64,000 nt of DNA from Chlamydia gallinacea 08-1274/3 (GTDB lineage: Bacteria > Chlamydiota > Chlamydiia > Chlamydiales > Chlamydiaceae): contig NZ_CP015840.1 of the NCBI RefSeq assembly GCF_000471025.2, forward strand, positions 124,001 to 188,000, in the 5' to 3' direction. This document shows positions 35,947 through 45,074 of the stretch, one piece after another (positions within the stretch are counted from its first letter, which is position 1; the number at the start of each line of letters is the position of its first letter). Both the position numbers and the translations under genes were made by a program. The notes below the pieces were generated by a model, which worked only from the letters and a program-made list of their open reading frames with translations, was not told where the DNA came from and did no database searches.

Positions 35947-38900
35947 TTACTGACAAGACTCACACCCCTCCTCGAGAGAGCAAGTTGGCATTTCTTTAAT
36001 TCGTTCTACAACAATACCTGTGGAAGCAGACTTATTTTTCATCCATCTCGGTTGAATTCCCCGCTTATTGATATCGGTAAACGACTTTTCTACAGAAGTT
36101 GCTGCTGAAGATCTTAAATAATAAGTTGTCTTCAATCCTTTCTTCCAGGCAGTAAGATACATTGATGATAATTTTTTACCATTAGGTTCTGATAAATATA
36201 AATTGAGAGATTGGCCCATATCGATCCATTTTTGCCTTCGAGAAGCACATTCTATGATCCATTCTGGTTCAACTTCAAATGCTGTAAGAAAAACCTTCTT
36301 CAAGTCATCAGGAATGCGTTCTATTTCCAGTAAAGAACCATCAAAATATTTTAAATCATCTAACATATCCTCATCCCAAAGTCCCAATTCCTTGAGCTTT
36401 TGAATTAAATACACATTGGGTACTGTAAATTCTCCAGAAAGGTTCGATTTTACAAATAGATGCTTATATGTAGGTTCTATAGATTGCGTTACCCCAATAA
36501 TATTGGAAATAGTTGCTGTGGGAGCAATTGCCATGGTGTGGCTATTTCTCATTCCATAAGCCTTGATAGATTCTCTTACAGGAGTCCAATCCTTATACGA
36601 AGAAGTATCCATATCTAGATATTCTTCTCCACGATATTCTTTGAGCAATTCTATAGTATCTAAGGGCAAGTACCCACGATCCCACTTTGATCCTTTATAC
36701 GAGCTATAAGGGCCGCGCTCTTTTGCTAATAAACTTGAAGAGAGAATAGCATAGTAAGCAATCAACTCTGAACTACGATCAGCAAATTCCACAGCCTCTT
36801 GGGAAGCATAGCTAATATTCAATTTATACAAAGCATCTTGGAAGCCCATAACTCCCAAACCAATTGCTCTATGCTGTAAATTTGCATTCGCTGCCTCTAC
36901 AGTGGGGTAGAAATTCAAGTCGATAATATTATCTAAAATACGAATAGCTACAGAGATAGTATCGCTGAGTTTTTCTTCGTCAATAGCGCCGTCAAGAATA
37001 TGCTCTACTAAATTAATAGATCCTAGATTGCAGACAGCTGTCTCTGTTTGTGAACTATTCAACAAAATTTCGGTACATAAATTGGAGCAACGAACAACAC
37101 CTACATGATCTTGAGCGGAACGAATGTTTGAAGGATCTTTAAATGTCATCCAAGGATGACCTGTTTCATAAAGCATGCTCAGCATTTTTCTCCATAAATC
37201 TTCTGCAGCAACTTTTTTGTATAATTTAATTTCCCCCGCATCAACTTTTCTTTCATATTCTTCATACAGCCGTTCAAATTCCCTACCATAAGACTCATGT
37301 AGCCCAGGAACATCATCGGGACTAAATAACGTCCATGTGCCCTTCTGCTGTAAACGTTTAAAGAACAAGTCTGGGATCCAACTGGCTGTATTAATATCGT
37401 GGGTACGGCGACGCTCATCGCCTGTGTTCTTTCTTAATTCCAAGAAATCTTCATAATCCAGATGCCAGATTTCTAGATAAACACACATAGCCCCTTTACG
37501 TTTACCACCTTGATTCACAGCAATTGCTGTATCATTAGCAACTTTAATAAAGGGAATAACCCCCTGACTTTTCCCATTAGTTCCCTTAATTAGAGCTCCT
37601 GTAGCACGAACTCCTGTCCAATCATTTCCAATACCTCCTGCCCATTTAGAAAGCATAGCATTGTCAGCAATCACTTTATAAATATGCGCTAGATCATCTT
37701 GTATGGTAGATAAATAACAAGAACTCAATTGCGAATGAAGCATTCCTGAATTAAACAACGTAGGTGTTGCTGGTATATAACGAAATGTAGAAAGAAGATT
37801 ATAAAAAGTAATTGCCCATGCAGTTTTATTTTCACCTTCGTTTAATGCTAATCCCATAGAGACACGCATCCAAAAAATTTGTGCTGTTTCTAATCTACGT
37901 CCTTCGTGTTGATTAAAATAACGGTCGTAGAGATTTTGTACCCCCATGTAGGAAAACTGCTGATCTCTAGAAATATCCAAAGCCTCTGCTAAAGCATCAA
38001 GATCATATTCTTTTAACTGCGGATTCAACCTATACTGCTCGCCATGAAGAATATACTCCTTAAACCACTGTTTTTGCGATGCAATAAGATCAGGATCTGT
38101 AGCACTTTTGTTCAATGTTTCTTCGTACACAACATTCATAAGTAAGGCTGCAGCGACAAAAGCATAATGAGGTTCTTTTTCAATGTTGGCTCTAGCTGCC
38201 ATGATACAAGCTAAAACAACTTCAGATTCTTTCATTCCTGAATAAAAATTAGCAAATGCCATTTCGGCAAGCAAATGAGGATCTGTTGTATCTGAGAATC
38301 TTTGGCATGCCCACAATAGCTTTTCTGTTAATTGGGCCTTATTCATGCAATAGCGTGTACCATCAACCCGAACAACCTCATAAGACTCTTCCTCTTGTAT
38401 TTCCTTCTGCTGTCTTTCTGCAGGTATTTCTTCATGACGACTGCGAATTCTTGCTCGGGCTTCTCTATACAAAATATAATTTTTTGCAACTTCATAATAG
38501 CCAGCAACCATTAGTTGTTTTTCAACAATATCCTGAATAACCTCGATATCAATGCTTTTGTCTGTAGAGCTCACTGCTAAGATTTCTTCAACAATTTTAT
38601 TTGTTAAAATATTAATTTCTGAAAGAACTTCTTGTTGAGATATAGAAACAATTTGTTTTGTAGCACGGAAAGCTTTTTCCAAAGCTGCAGAAATTTTCAT
38701 CGGATTGAAGCGCACGGCATGTCCATCTCGACGTACTACGGAAGTTCGACTCCAAGATCCCTCGCGCTGTTTTTTATGTTGGTCCCGATAGATAATATAA
38801 TCCCTAGCAATATCCTGTAAGCCATTGATATACAGCTGATTCTCAACCATGTCTTGAATACGCTCAACAGTAACTACTTGACCCTCACGAATTTTTTTCA

Positions 38901-39096
38901 CGACCTCATTTACCACTTGACGAGTAATGGTAGAAATAGAGGCCTCAAGATCTTTAGGCAAAGGAGAACCATCTTTCAAATCACGCGTATCACGAAAAGC
39001 AGCTTCTAAAGCCTGAAATATGCGCTCCTGATTAAAGGGAACAAACATTCCATTACGCTTCACGATAGTATAATGCTTCTCATTTGTTTCGACCAT
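35947..39096 (-). CDS. nrdA: Ribonucleotide reductase alpha subunit with three ATP-cones
   Basis: Catalytic R1 subunit that makes dNDPs. The 1049 residues exceed E. coli NrdA (761) because three ATP-cone domains stand in tandem at the N-terminus: [20 protein letters not shown] (about 9), [20 protein letters not shown] (about 118) and [20 protein letters not shown] (about 239). The barrel carries SSCYLST (active-site Cys) and the NLCTEI region; [20 protein letters not shown] is conserved. The redox tail is [10 protein letters not shown] at the C-terminus. AGGGGGG precedes the ATG. A degraded copy of residues about 880-970 lies 4 kb away beside rmuC. Confidence 0.98.
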   Translation of the reverse strand: MVETNEKHYTIVKRNGMFVPFNQERIFQALEAAFRDTRDLKDGSPLPKDLEASISTITRQVVNEVVKKIREGQVVTVERIQDMVENQLYINGLQDIARDYIIYRDQHKKQREGSWSRTSVVRRDGHAVRFNPMKISAALEKAFRATKQIVSISQQEVLSEINILTNKIVEEILAVSSTDKSIDIEVIQDIVEKQLMVAGYYEVAKNYILYREARARIRSRHEEIPAERQQKEIQEEESYEVVRVDGTRYCMNKAQLTEKLLWACQRFSDTTDPHLLAEMAFANFYSGMKESEVVLACIMAARANIEKEPHYAFVAAALLMNVVYEETLNKSATDPDLIASQKQWFKEYILHGEQYRLNPQLKEYDLDALAEALDISRDQQFSYMGVQNLYDRYFNQHEGRRLETAQIFWMRVSMGLALNEGENKTAWAITFYNLLSTFRYIPATPTLFNSGMLHSQLSSCYLSTIQDDLAHIYKVIADNAMLSKWAGGIGNDWTGVRATGALIKGTNGKSQGVIPFIKVANDTAIAVNQGGKRKGAMCVYLEIWHLDYEDFLELRKNTGDERRRTHDINTASWIPDLFFKRLQQKGTWTLFSPDDVPGLHESYGREFERLYEEYERKVDAGEIKLYKKVAAEDLWRKMLSMLYETGHPWMTFKDPSNIRSAQDHVGVVRCSNLCTEILLNSSQTETAVCNLGSINLVEHILDGAIDEEKLSDTISVAIRILDNIIDLNFYPTVEAANANLQHRAIGLGVMGFQDALYKLNISYASQEAVEFADRSSELIAYYAILSSSLLAKERGPYSSYKGSKWDRGYLPLDTIELLKEYRGEEYLDMDTSSYKDWTPVRESIKAYGMRNSHTMAIAPTATISNIIGVTQSIEPTYKHLFVKSNLSGEFTVPNVYLIQKLKELGLWDEDMLDDLKYFDGSLLEIERIPDDLKKVFLTAFEVEPEWIIECASRRQKWIDMGQSLNLYLSEPNGKKLSSMYLTAWKKGLKTTYYLRSSAATSVEKSFTDINKRGIQPRWMKNKSASTGIVVERIKEMPTCSLEEGCESCQ

Positions 39097-39419
39097 ATGC
39101 CCCCCTAACCACGAGTTTCGATGCCAACATGTATATCCAAATCAAACAAATAGCGACTCATTTCCTACATATTTTCGGAATAAAAAAGTCCTAACTAAAC
39201 ACCTAAGAAAAACACAAAGCCCCCCCTGCTCCTCAAAGATATTTTTTCAAAAAACCCAATATGTAGTGAAACATTATGCGCCTGTATACTATATATAGGA
39301 ATAGATTCTGTTTCATGCAATTGAAAAGTCACCTCTTTCTCCAGAAAAAATGTAAGGCCTAGAGGCTTTCTTCTCTGTAATTTTCTAAGTAATTTTCTAA
39401 CGATCTTTTTGCCAAAAAC

Positions 39420-39448
39420 TTGTTGATTTTAGATGAATATATTATGCT
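39420..39448 (+). promoter_or_regulatory. Candidate sigma-66 promoter of pssA-rmuC
   Basis: TTGTTG at 39420-39425, 17-bp spacer, TATGCT at 39443-39448; start near 39455, about 23 bases before the pssA ATG. The remainder of the 381-bp divergent gap 39097-39477 holds no gene I can support. Confidence 0.45.
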
Positions 39449-39477
39449 AAAGCGATAGTTAAAATTCCGCATTTCTC

Positions 39478-40284
39478 ATGGTAGAATTAGAATCCGATAT
39501 TCGAGGTAAGCGTCTTGCAGTTACTCCTAATGCTATTACTGCATTTGGTTTATGTTGTGGGCTATTTATTATCTTCAAAAGCATCTTAAAAACTTCTTCC
39601 TCTGTTGAGCTTTTGCACCGCCTGCAGGGATTATCTCTTTTATTAATTAGTGCTATGATAGCGGATTTTTCCGACGGGGCTATCGCGCGCATTATGAAAG
39701 CAGAAAGTGCATTCGGAGCACAATTTGATTCTCTTTCTGATGCCATTACATTTGGTATAGCGCCACCATTAATTGCCATTCGTAGTCTTGATGGAGTGCC
39801 TACAGAAGGTTTTTATTCATTACTGCTCTTGATTACATCCATTATCTACTCTCTTTGCGGAGTGTTACGCTTAGTCCGCTATAATTTATTTTCTAAAAAG
39901 TCTTCAGATACAACGCGAGTTTCTTGTTTTATCGGTCTACCCATTCCTGCTGCAGCAGCTTGTGTTGTTTCTTTATCTTTGTTACTTGCTTCCAATTTTT
40001 CAACTATATTACCCAAGCAAGTACGCATTATTTTAATTCCTTTAAGTTTACTTTTTTCCGGCAGTCTTATGATTTCTCCTTGGAAGTTCCCTGGAATTAA
40101 AAATTTACGTTTCAAAGTATCCTCATTTACACTTGTAGCAACTACAGGACTCGTTGCTTGCCTACTTTTCTTAGGTCTTGTAGATCACTTCATTGAAGTA
40201 TTTTTTTTAGTTTCTTGGTTGTACGTTTGTGCAATCTTTCCTATTTTTGCTATTGCTTACCACAGAAAGACGAAGCGGTCATGA
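39478..40284 (+). CDS. pssA: CDP-diacylglycerol-serine O-phosphatidyltransferase
   Basis: Makes phosphatidylserine, the precursor of phosphatidylethanolamine. The 268-residue membrane protein has the CDP-alcohol phosphotransferase motif D-G-x2-A-R-x8-G-x3-D-x3-D across DFSDGAIARIMKAESAFGAQ and FDSLSD (about 62-88), then six or more hydrophobic helices. CT826 position. The ATG lacks a clear ribosome site. Its stop overlaps the first rmuC ATG (ATGA at 40281-40284), so translation is probably coupled. Confidence 0.93.
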   Translation: MVELESDIRGKRLAVTPNAITAFGLCCGLFIIFKSILKTSSSVELLHRLQGLSLLLISAMIADFSDGAIARIMKAESAFGAQFDSLSDAITFGIAPPLIAIRSLDGVPTEGFYSLLLLITSIIYSLCGVLRLVRYNLFSKKSSDTTRVSCFIGLPIPAAAACVVSLSLLLASNFSTILPKQVRIILIPLSLLFSGSLMISPWKFPGIKNLRFKVSSFTLVATTGLVACLLFLGLVDHFIEVFFLVSWLYVCAIFPIFAIAYHRKTKRS

Positions 40285-41666
40285 TCACCTTGTCTTGTAA
40301 AGATAAATTGAAGGATTGTCCCATATCAATTCACTCTGATTCAACCTCAAACTCTGTAAGAAAAGTCTCCCCCAAGTCATCAAAAATGCATGCTATTTCT
40401 AGTAAAGAACCATCACAATGTTTTACATTACCCAATACCTCTTCTGAACAGGTTATTCCTTATTGTGGTTTTTCTTTATTCTTGGGGTTCTTTCTAGCAA
40501 CACTTTTTTATCGTAAACGAGCAAGACACTACCTGAAAAAACAAAGTAAACTCGAGCAGGAGAATAATTTTCTAAAGAACTCATTAGAGCGCTGTCGTCA
40601 ATCAGACCAATTACTAGAGAACTTGAGTAACAAATTTTCTGTAACTTGTCATTCTCTTGTTAAAGAGATGAAAATGGAAAGCCAGATGTATTTTTCTGAG
40701 AAATCAAAAACTATAGAATCTTTGTTATCACCAGTTCAAGCTACCTTACTTGCTTTTAAACAAAATTTAGAAACCTTTGAAACGCAGCACGCTGAAGATC
40801 GCGGTACATTAAAAGAACAAATAGCCCACTTACTTTCTGTAGAAAAAAAATTAGAAAAAGAAACACAAGCTCTTACAAATATTTTAAAACATCCAGGCAC
40901 TCGTGGTCGTTGGGGAGAAATACAACTCGAAAGAATTTTAGAACTTTCAGGAATGATTAAATACTGCGATTATGAAATACAAGCTAGCGATCCTCAAGGC
41001 CTTGTACGTGCGGATATGATTGTTCGCCTTCCTCAGGATCGTTGTGTAATTATTGATGCTAAAGCTCCGTTTTCCGAAACATATTTTTCTGAAGAAAATG
41101 CAGATAGATCTGATCTTATTAAAAAAATTAAAGAACATATTAAAACCTTAAAATCAAAAAGCTATTGGAATAAATTTCATTACTCTCCTGAATTTGTTAT
41201 TCTTTTCCTTCCTGGAGAAAGTATTTTTAACGATGCTTTGCGTATCGCTCCTGAACTGATTGATATTGCAGCTTCTTCCAACGTTATTCTCTCAAGCCCT
41301 TTAACATTATTGGCTTTGCTTAAAACAATCGCTCATACATGGAAACAAGAAAACCTACACAAACAAATTCAAGAAATAGGACGATTGGGTAAGGAGCTCC
41401 ATCATCGCTTATATAATGTTTTTAATCATTTTCACAAGCTTGGCAAACACCTAAATCTTACTGTTCAAAGCTATAACGATTTGTCTTCTAGCTTACAACA
41501 TCGAGTACTTCCCACATTAAGAAAGTTTGAAGATTTAGAAGTCTCTTCTTCTTTACACAAAATTGAGGATCCCTCAACTATTCATAATCCTATCCAGCCT
41601 TTCTTGCCTGGTTTGGAACAAGAAAATTCATCTTCTGAAATACCTACATTAAAAGAGAATTTGTAA
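40281..41666 (+). CDS. rmuC: RmuC-family DNA recombination protein
   Basis: Membrane-anchored coiled-coil protein with a nuclease-like domain; E. coli RmuC limits inversions between short repeats. The 461 residues comprise an unusual polar N-terminal tail (1-55), one membrane helix (CGFSLFLGFFLATLFY, about 60-75), a coiled coil (80-205) and the RmuC domain with GTRGRWGEIQLERILELSG and CVIIDAKAPF, the PD-(D/E)xK-type residues. Start choice: the ATG at 40281 overlaps the pssA stop; an internal ATG at 40386 is the alternative. Codons about 5-55 are the antisense of a decayed nrdA fragment, which probably is not ancestral RmuC sequence. Confidence 0.9.
   Translation: MITLSCKDKLKDCPISIHSDSTSNSVRKVSPKSSKMHAISSKEPSQCFTLPNTSSEQVIPYCGFSLFLGFFLATLFYRKRARHYLKKQSKLEQENNFLKNSLERCRQSDQLLENLSNKFSVTCHSLVKEMKMESQMYFSEKSKTIESLLSPVQATLLAFKQNLETFETQHAEDRGTLKEQIAHLLSVEKKLEKETQALTNILKHPGTRGRWGEIQLERILELSGMIKYCDYEIQASDPQGLVRADMIVRLPQDRCVIIDAKAPFSETYFSEENADRSDLIKKIKEHIKTLKSKSYWNKFHYSPEFVILFLPGESIFNDALRIAPELIDIAASSNVILSSPLTLLALLKTIAHTWKQENLHKQIQEIGRLGKELHHRLYNVFNHFHKLGKHLNLTVQSYNDLSSSLQHRVLPTLRKFEDLEVSSSLHKIEDPSTIHNPIQPFLPGLEQENSSSEIPTLKENL
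40293..40447 (-). pseudogene. Relic of nrdA (internal C-terminal fragment)
   Basis: Read on the minus strand, this stretch encodes DGSLLEIACIFDDL, FLTEFEVESE, a TGA stop, then IDMGQSFNLSL. Intact NrdA in this window has [24 protein letters not shown], then [11 protein letters not shown], with ten codons between that are missing here (equivalent of 36231-36260). By manual alignment, 40299-40425 matches 36194-36353 at about 105 of 130 aligned bases. The copy keeps the same orientation as nrdA. It is far too short and broken to be functional as nrdA, but its plus strand is open as the start of rmuC. Confidence 0.85.
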
Positions 41667-41669
41667 AGT

Positions 41670-44594
41670 TTATACTGCAGGGACTATAGGAAACTCTTGA
41701 TCAAAGTTTGCTATATTTGCACGAAGCATCTCTTCTCCTGCGAAAGAAATGAATGTCGCCTTATTCGCAGCATCTTTTAAGTACTGTGTCATTACTGTGC
41801 AGATTTGTTCTTTAGTAACATTAAGAATTGACCTACGAAATGCTTGTCTTAAAGCAGGAACCTTACCACAGCGTAATCTATAATACCCTGTAGAAGCACG
41901 ACTTCCTGGAGCAATGGGAGAATCTAAGTTTTGGATGATCCCTAAAATGCCTTCATGAATATCCGAATCAGAAAAGTTTCCTTGAGCAATTTCCTGAATG
42001 CCATGTAAAAATACCTGATAGCTATGGAAAATTTCTGGATCACGATAACTATAACAATAAAATGCTCCTTTACCAAGGTTAACAGAAGCTCCAGAACCAT
42101 AAGCTCCACCCTGTTCTCGGATTTTGGTATGCAAAACAGTATTATCCAAGATTTCTGCGGCTACAGTTAATGCAGAAGCATGAGGATGATCATAAGCTAG
42201 ATCTCCAATAGGAAAGGCCAATGCATTAAATGCTGCACGCACAGGTATCGAAAATCCTTGAGAAGCTAACGTATAATCAATAACAGGATTTTCCCAAGAA
42301 GCCACTTGTGCTACTTCTGCATCTAGAATTCCGTAAAACTCATGTTGCTTTAGATGCTGATAATTACTTTGACTTCCGCTAATAATTAACTGGCGTTTAC
42401 CAAAGAAACATTTTTTATACAAAGCTTGTAAAATAGCAATAATCTCATCAACATTTCTATCAAAATTTACTGTAATCTCATGGATTTTCTTTACATAGGG
42501 CAATCCAGAAGCTAAATAGGACATCGATGCTGTTAAAGATTTGTCCATACAAGCTGTACTAATAGCATAACCCATAGGACTGTTACGCACACTATTAGTT
42601 AAAGCCTCATTGTGTTGCATCAGCAATTCTTTAATTCTTGCAATATCAGTAAAATCTATGTGGGTTAACATATCCCCCAAAACATGAAATAGCTGACTTG
42701 CTTTAAATTCTAAAGACTTCCCTCGAATGCTTACTGAAGGAGACAATACGGTATTATTATTTGCATGGGGAGAAAATTCGTAAGAAACATCTACTCCCCC
42801 TGTATGTTCAAGAAGAAATTCCAAGTTTTCTCTATAAGATCGCGCTCCCGACCCTAATTGTGGCATGAGAAAAACAAGTAGACGTAACCAAGGAAGTTCT
42901 TCAACAGACAGAGGAGGAGTGCTCATAACAAGTTCCACAAAAATTAAATCATTTGTGAAACATTCGTGATGAAGAGCTTCTCCGTGAGCAATAGTCTCTT
43001 TAACTAAATTATACTCTTTCCCTGAATGAGAAACTTTATCTAAAGAAAAATTAGGAAGGATTCTATCAAGATCCTCATTTTGATGCTGATATTCTTCTAA
43101 CATTTTAGAAGCACGATAAATATTTTCTCTTGCTTCAGGAGATAAGTTACTCTCCACTTCCTTCAATGAAGCTTGTTCTTCTTGATTTTCAATAGATAAA
43201 AGATCTGCATCGGGAAGAAGAATAACTCGAGAAAAATGAGGATTATCCAAAAAGTATTTTCGAATCAATTTCTCAAGATATTTAGGATCCTGTAACTTCT
43301 CACGAAGTTCTGTAAATAAACTATGAATACGCAACCCATCCTCAGCATTTCCTCCGTGCTGTTTTAATAAACCAGAGCGGAAAAATAGGGACAACCCATA
43401 GGGTAAAGAATATCCTGAAATTTCTTTACGATTTAACTCTAACTGATGAACGGCAGCATCAACAAGATGTTGAGGAATTCCCTCTCGAATTATCTCTTCT
43501 AAACAAGCAAAAATCCAAGATTCTAACTTTTGTGCTCCTCCATGGGAACAGCCCTTACATACAATCGTTACAGGAACTTCTCGGATCTCCCCATCAATCC
43601 CCATATCCGCCTGTTTACAAAATCCAGATTTCAACAATCGAGATTTTAAGGGTGCAGCATCTGTACCCATGAGAACAATATCCAATACATACAGAGCTAG
43701 TAACTCCTGCTGATCCAATATAGAACAGGTTAGCCAAGACAAACCAAAAAGTACTTTATCCTGATTATGGTTATCTGAAGGATATTTCAAAATGTTTCTT
43801 ACTGGCTCCTTAAATCTCTTCTGTAAAGGGACCAAAACTGTTTGTTTTTCTAATTTTCCTACATGTCTAAGTAACTTTTCTTCCAAGAAATCAAGATGTC
43901 GTGAAGGCTTAATATTGCCATAGAAATAAAACAAGCAGCGCCCTAGGGTATACTGGCTCTGATGAAAAGAAATGATACTGTCATGAGACAACGTAAGAAT
44001 GTCTTTAGGATTGCCTCCTGAATTTACTCCATAAGTAACTGAAGGGAACAATGCAGAATTTAATGCTTCTGATAATCGTGCTTCGCCCGACATCATTGCC
44101 CCTTTCATTTCATTAAATACAATTCCCGTATGCGTCAAAGTATTTTCAGAAGTAAATTCGTACCTCCAACCTTCTTGTAAAAAGCTATTTTCTGTAAGTA
44201 AGGGGTAAAAAACAGCATCAATATACACACTAAGTAAATTATAAAAATCCTCAGGAATTTGCGATGCTGCGGGGTAACAAGTAAAATCTGCTCCTGTAAA
44301 TGCATTCATGAATGTATTTAAGCTACGCCGCGTCATAGAAAAAAAGGGATCACGGACAGGATAATTTTTTGATCCGCATAAGACCATATGCTCTAAAACA
44401 TGCGCTACTCCATTTGACGTTTGAGGGCATGTTCTAAAGCAAATATTAAACACATTCTCATCATCATTATTAATGATCATCATGATAGAAGCACCTGAAG
44501 GCCTATGTTCAATCTCAAGTAATTTACTCTCGATTTCAGGGAGTTCTTTGCTTAACTTAATGACAAAATTTCTATAGGTATCTCCAACCTTCAT
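41670..44594 (-). CDS. M16C zinc metalloprotease (PreP/insulinase family)
   Basis: A 974-residue peptidase of the presequence-protease subfamily that degrades short unfolded peptides inside a closed chamber. The inverted zinc motif HVLEH is at residues 65-69 (NGVAHVLEHMVLCGSKNYPV), and the distal glutamate region lies in TGIVFNEMKGAMM. The second half is the inactive homologous lobe; REQGGAYGSGASVNLGKG carries the conserved Arg/Tyr region that completes the active site. CT824 position. It converges on rmuC with a 3-bp gap. Confidence 0.93.
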   Translation of the reverse strand: MKVGDTYRNFVIKLSKELPEIESKLLEIEHRPSGASIMMIINNDDENVFNICFRTCPQTSNGVAHVLEHMVLCGSKNYPVRDPFFSMTRRSLNTFMNAFTGADFTCYPAASQIPEDFYNLLSVYIDAVFYPLLTENSFLQEGWRYEFTSENTLTHTGIVFNEMKGAMMSGEARLSEALNSALFPSVTYGVNSGGNPKDILTLSHDSIISFHQSQYTLGRCLFYFYGNIKPSRHLDFLEEKLLRHVGKLEKQTVLVPLQKRFKEPVRNILKYPSDNHNQDKVLFGLSWLTCSILDQQELLALYVLDIVLMGTDAAPLKSRLLKSGFCKQADMGIDGEIREVPVTIVCKGCSHGGAQKLESWIFACLEEIIREGIPQHLVDAAVHQLELNRKEISGYSLPYGLSLFFRSGLLKQHGGNAEDGLRIHSLFTELREKLQDPKYLEKLIRKYFLDNPHFSRVILLPDADLLSIENQEEQASLKEVESNLSPEARENIYRASKMLEEYQHQNEDLDRILPNFSLDKVSHSGKEYNLVKETIAHGEALHHECFTNDLIFVELVMSTPPLSVEELPWLRLLVFLMPQLGSGARSYRENLEFLLEHTGGVDVSYEFSPHANNNTVLSPSVSIRGKSLEFKASQLFHVLGDMLTHIDFTDIARIKELLMQHNEALTNSVRNSPMGYAISTACMDKSLTASMSYLASGLPYVKKIHEITVNFDRNVDEIIAILQALYKKCFFGKRQLIISGSQSNYQHLKQHEFYGILDAEVAQVASWENPVIDYTLASQGFSIPVRAAFNALAFPIGDLAYDHPHASALTVAAEILDNTVLHTKIREQGGAYGSGASVNLGKGAFYCYSYRDPEIFHSYQVFLHGIQEIAQGNFSDSDIHEGILGIIQNLDSPIAPGSRASTGYYRLRCGKVPALRQAFRRSILNVTKEQICTVMTQYLKDAANKATFISFAGEEMLRANIANFDQEFPIVPAV

Positions 44595-44863
44595 TGACCT
44601 AAATCCCTTAATATACCGTCAGGTCTTCCTACTATTTTTAAATCGATAAGATTAATGGTATGCTTGTGCCTTTAACTTCTAGCAAAACAAAGTTAATTTA
44701 ACTTAGGTATTATTTTCAATAACTCCTAGGAAAGTTATGAACAATAACCTACAATCTTTTGAAAGTTATTACAAATACATTTTCACAGAACTTTCTCATT
44801 TTTTCTATATCTGCTGATCTTCCATCTCACATGGATTATTGAATGAAAAAGAATATAATAATC

Positions 44864-45074
44864 CTACTTAACAGCACAATACCATGAACTTAAAGAACCA
44901 TCTGGATAGCAGACAACAGATCTTCCTAGTGTTTCCAACACCTTGCTTACTATCCGTAAAAAAGCAACCATATAATAGAATTCTTTATTGCCGTTTTCTT
45001 CGCAATAGATTGAGAAAAAACGCCCAATATCTGAGGCGCTATTCTTAGCGTAAACTAAGAATATACAAACTAGG
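44864..45074 (-). other. Protein-like open segment downstream of htrA, possible gene relic
   Basis: On the minus strand a frame stays open from the htrA 3' end to a TAG at 44864-44866. It reads SASDIGRFFSIYCEENGNKE, then EFYYMVAFLRIVSKVLETLG and ends SSWYCAVK. Composition looks like real protein, yet the only ATG in frame is at 44969-44971, which would leave 35 residues, and there is no ribosome site. It may be the remains of a lost gene. The rest of 44595-44863 shows nothing I can support. Confidence 0.3.
45040..45063 (-). terminator. Stem-loop after htrA
   Basis: TATTCTTAG (45040-45048) pairs with CTAAGAATA (45055-45063) around a six-base loop, 11 bp past the htrA stop. No T tract follows on the minus strand, so it may be an mRNA-end stabiliser or a weak terminator. 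Confidence 0.4.

Noticed and set aside
36203-36403. Antisense frame in nrdA that resembles the rmuC N-terminus
   Set aside because: Not a gene: the resemblance is explained by the nrdA fragment duplicated beside rmuC. It is reported as a finding, not as a CDS.
44884-45048. 54-codon plus-strand frame between the M16C protease and htrA genes
   Set aside because: No ribosome site, no family, and it opposes a more protein-like minus-strand frame.
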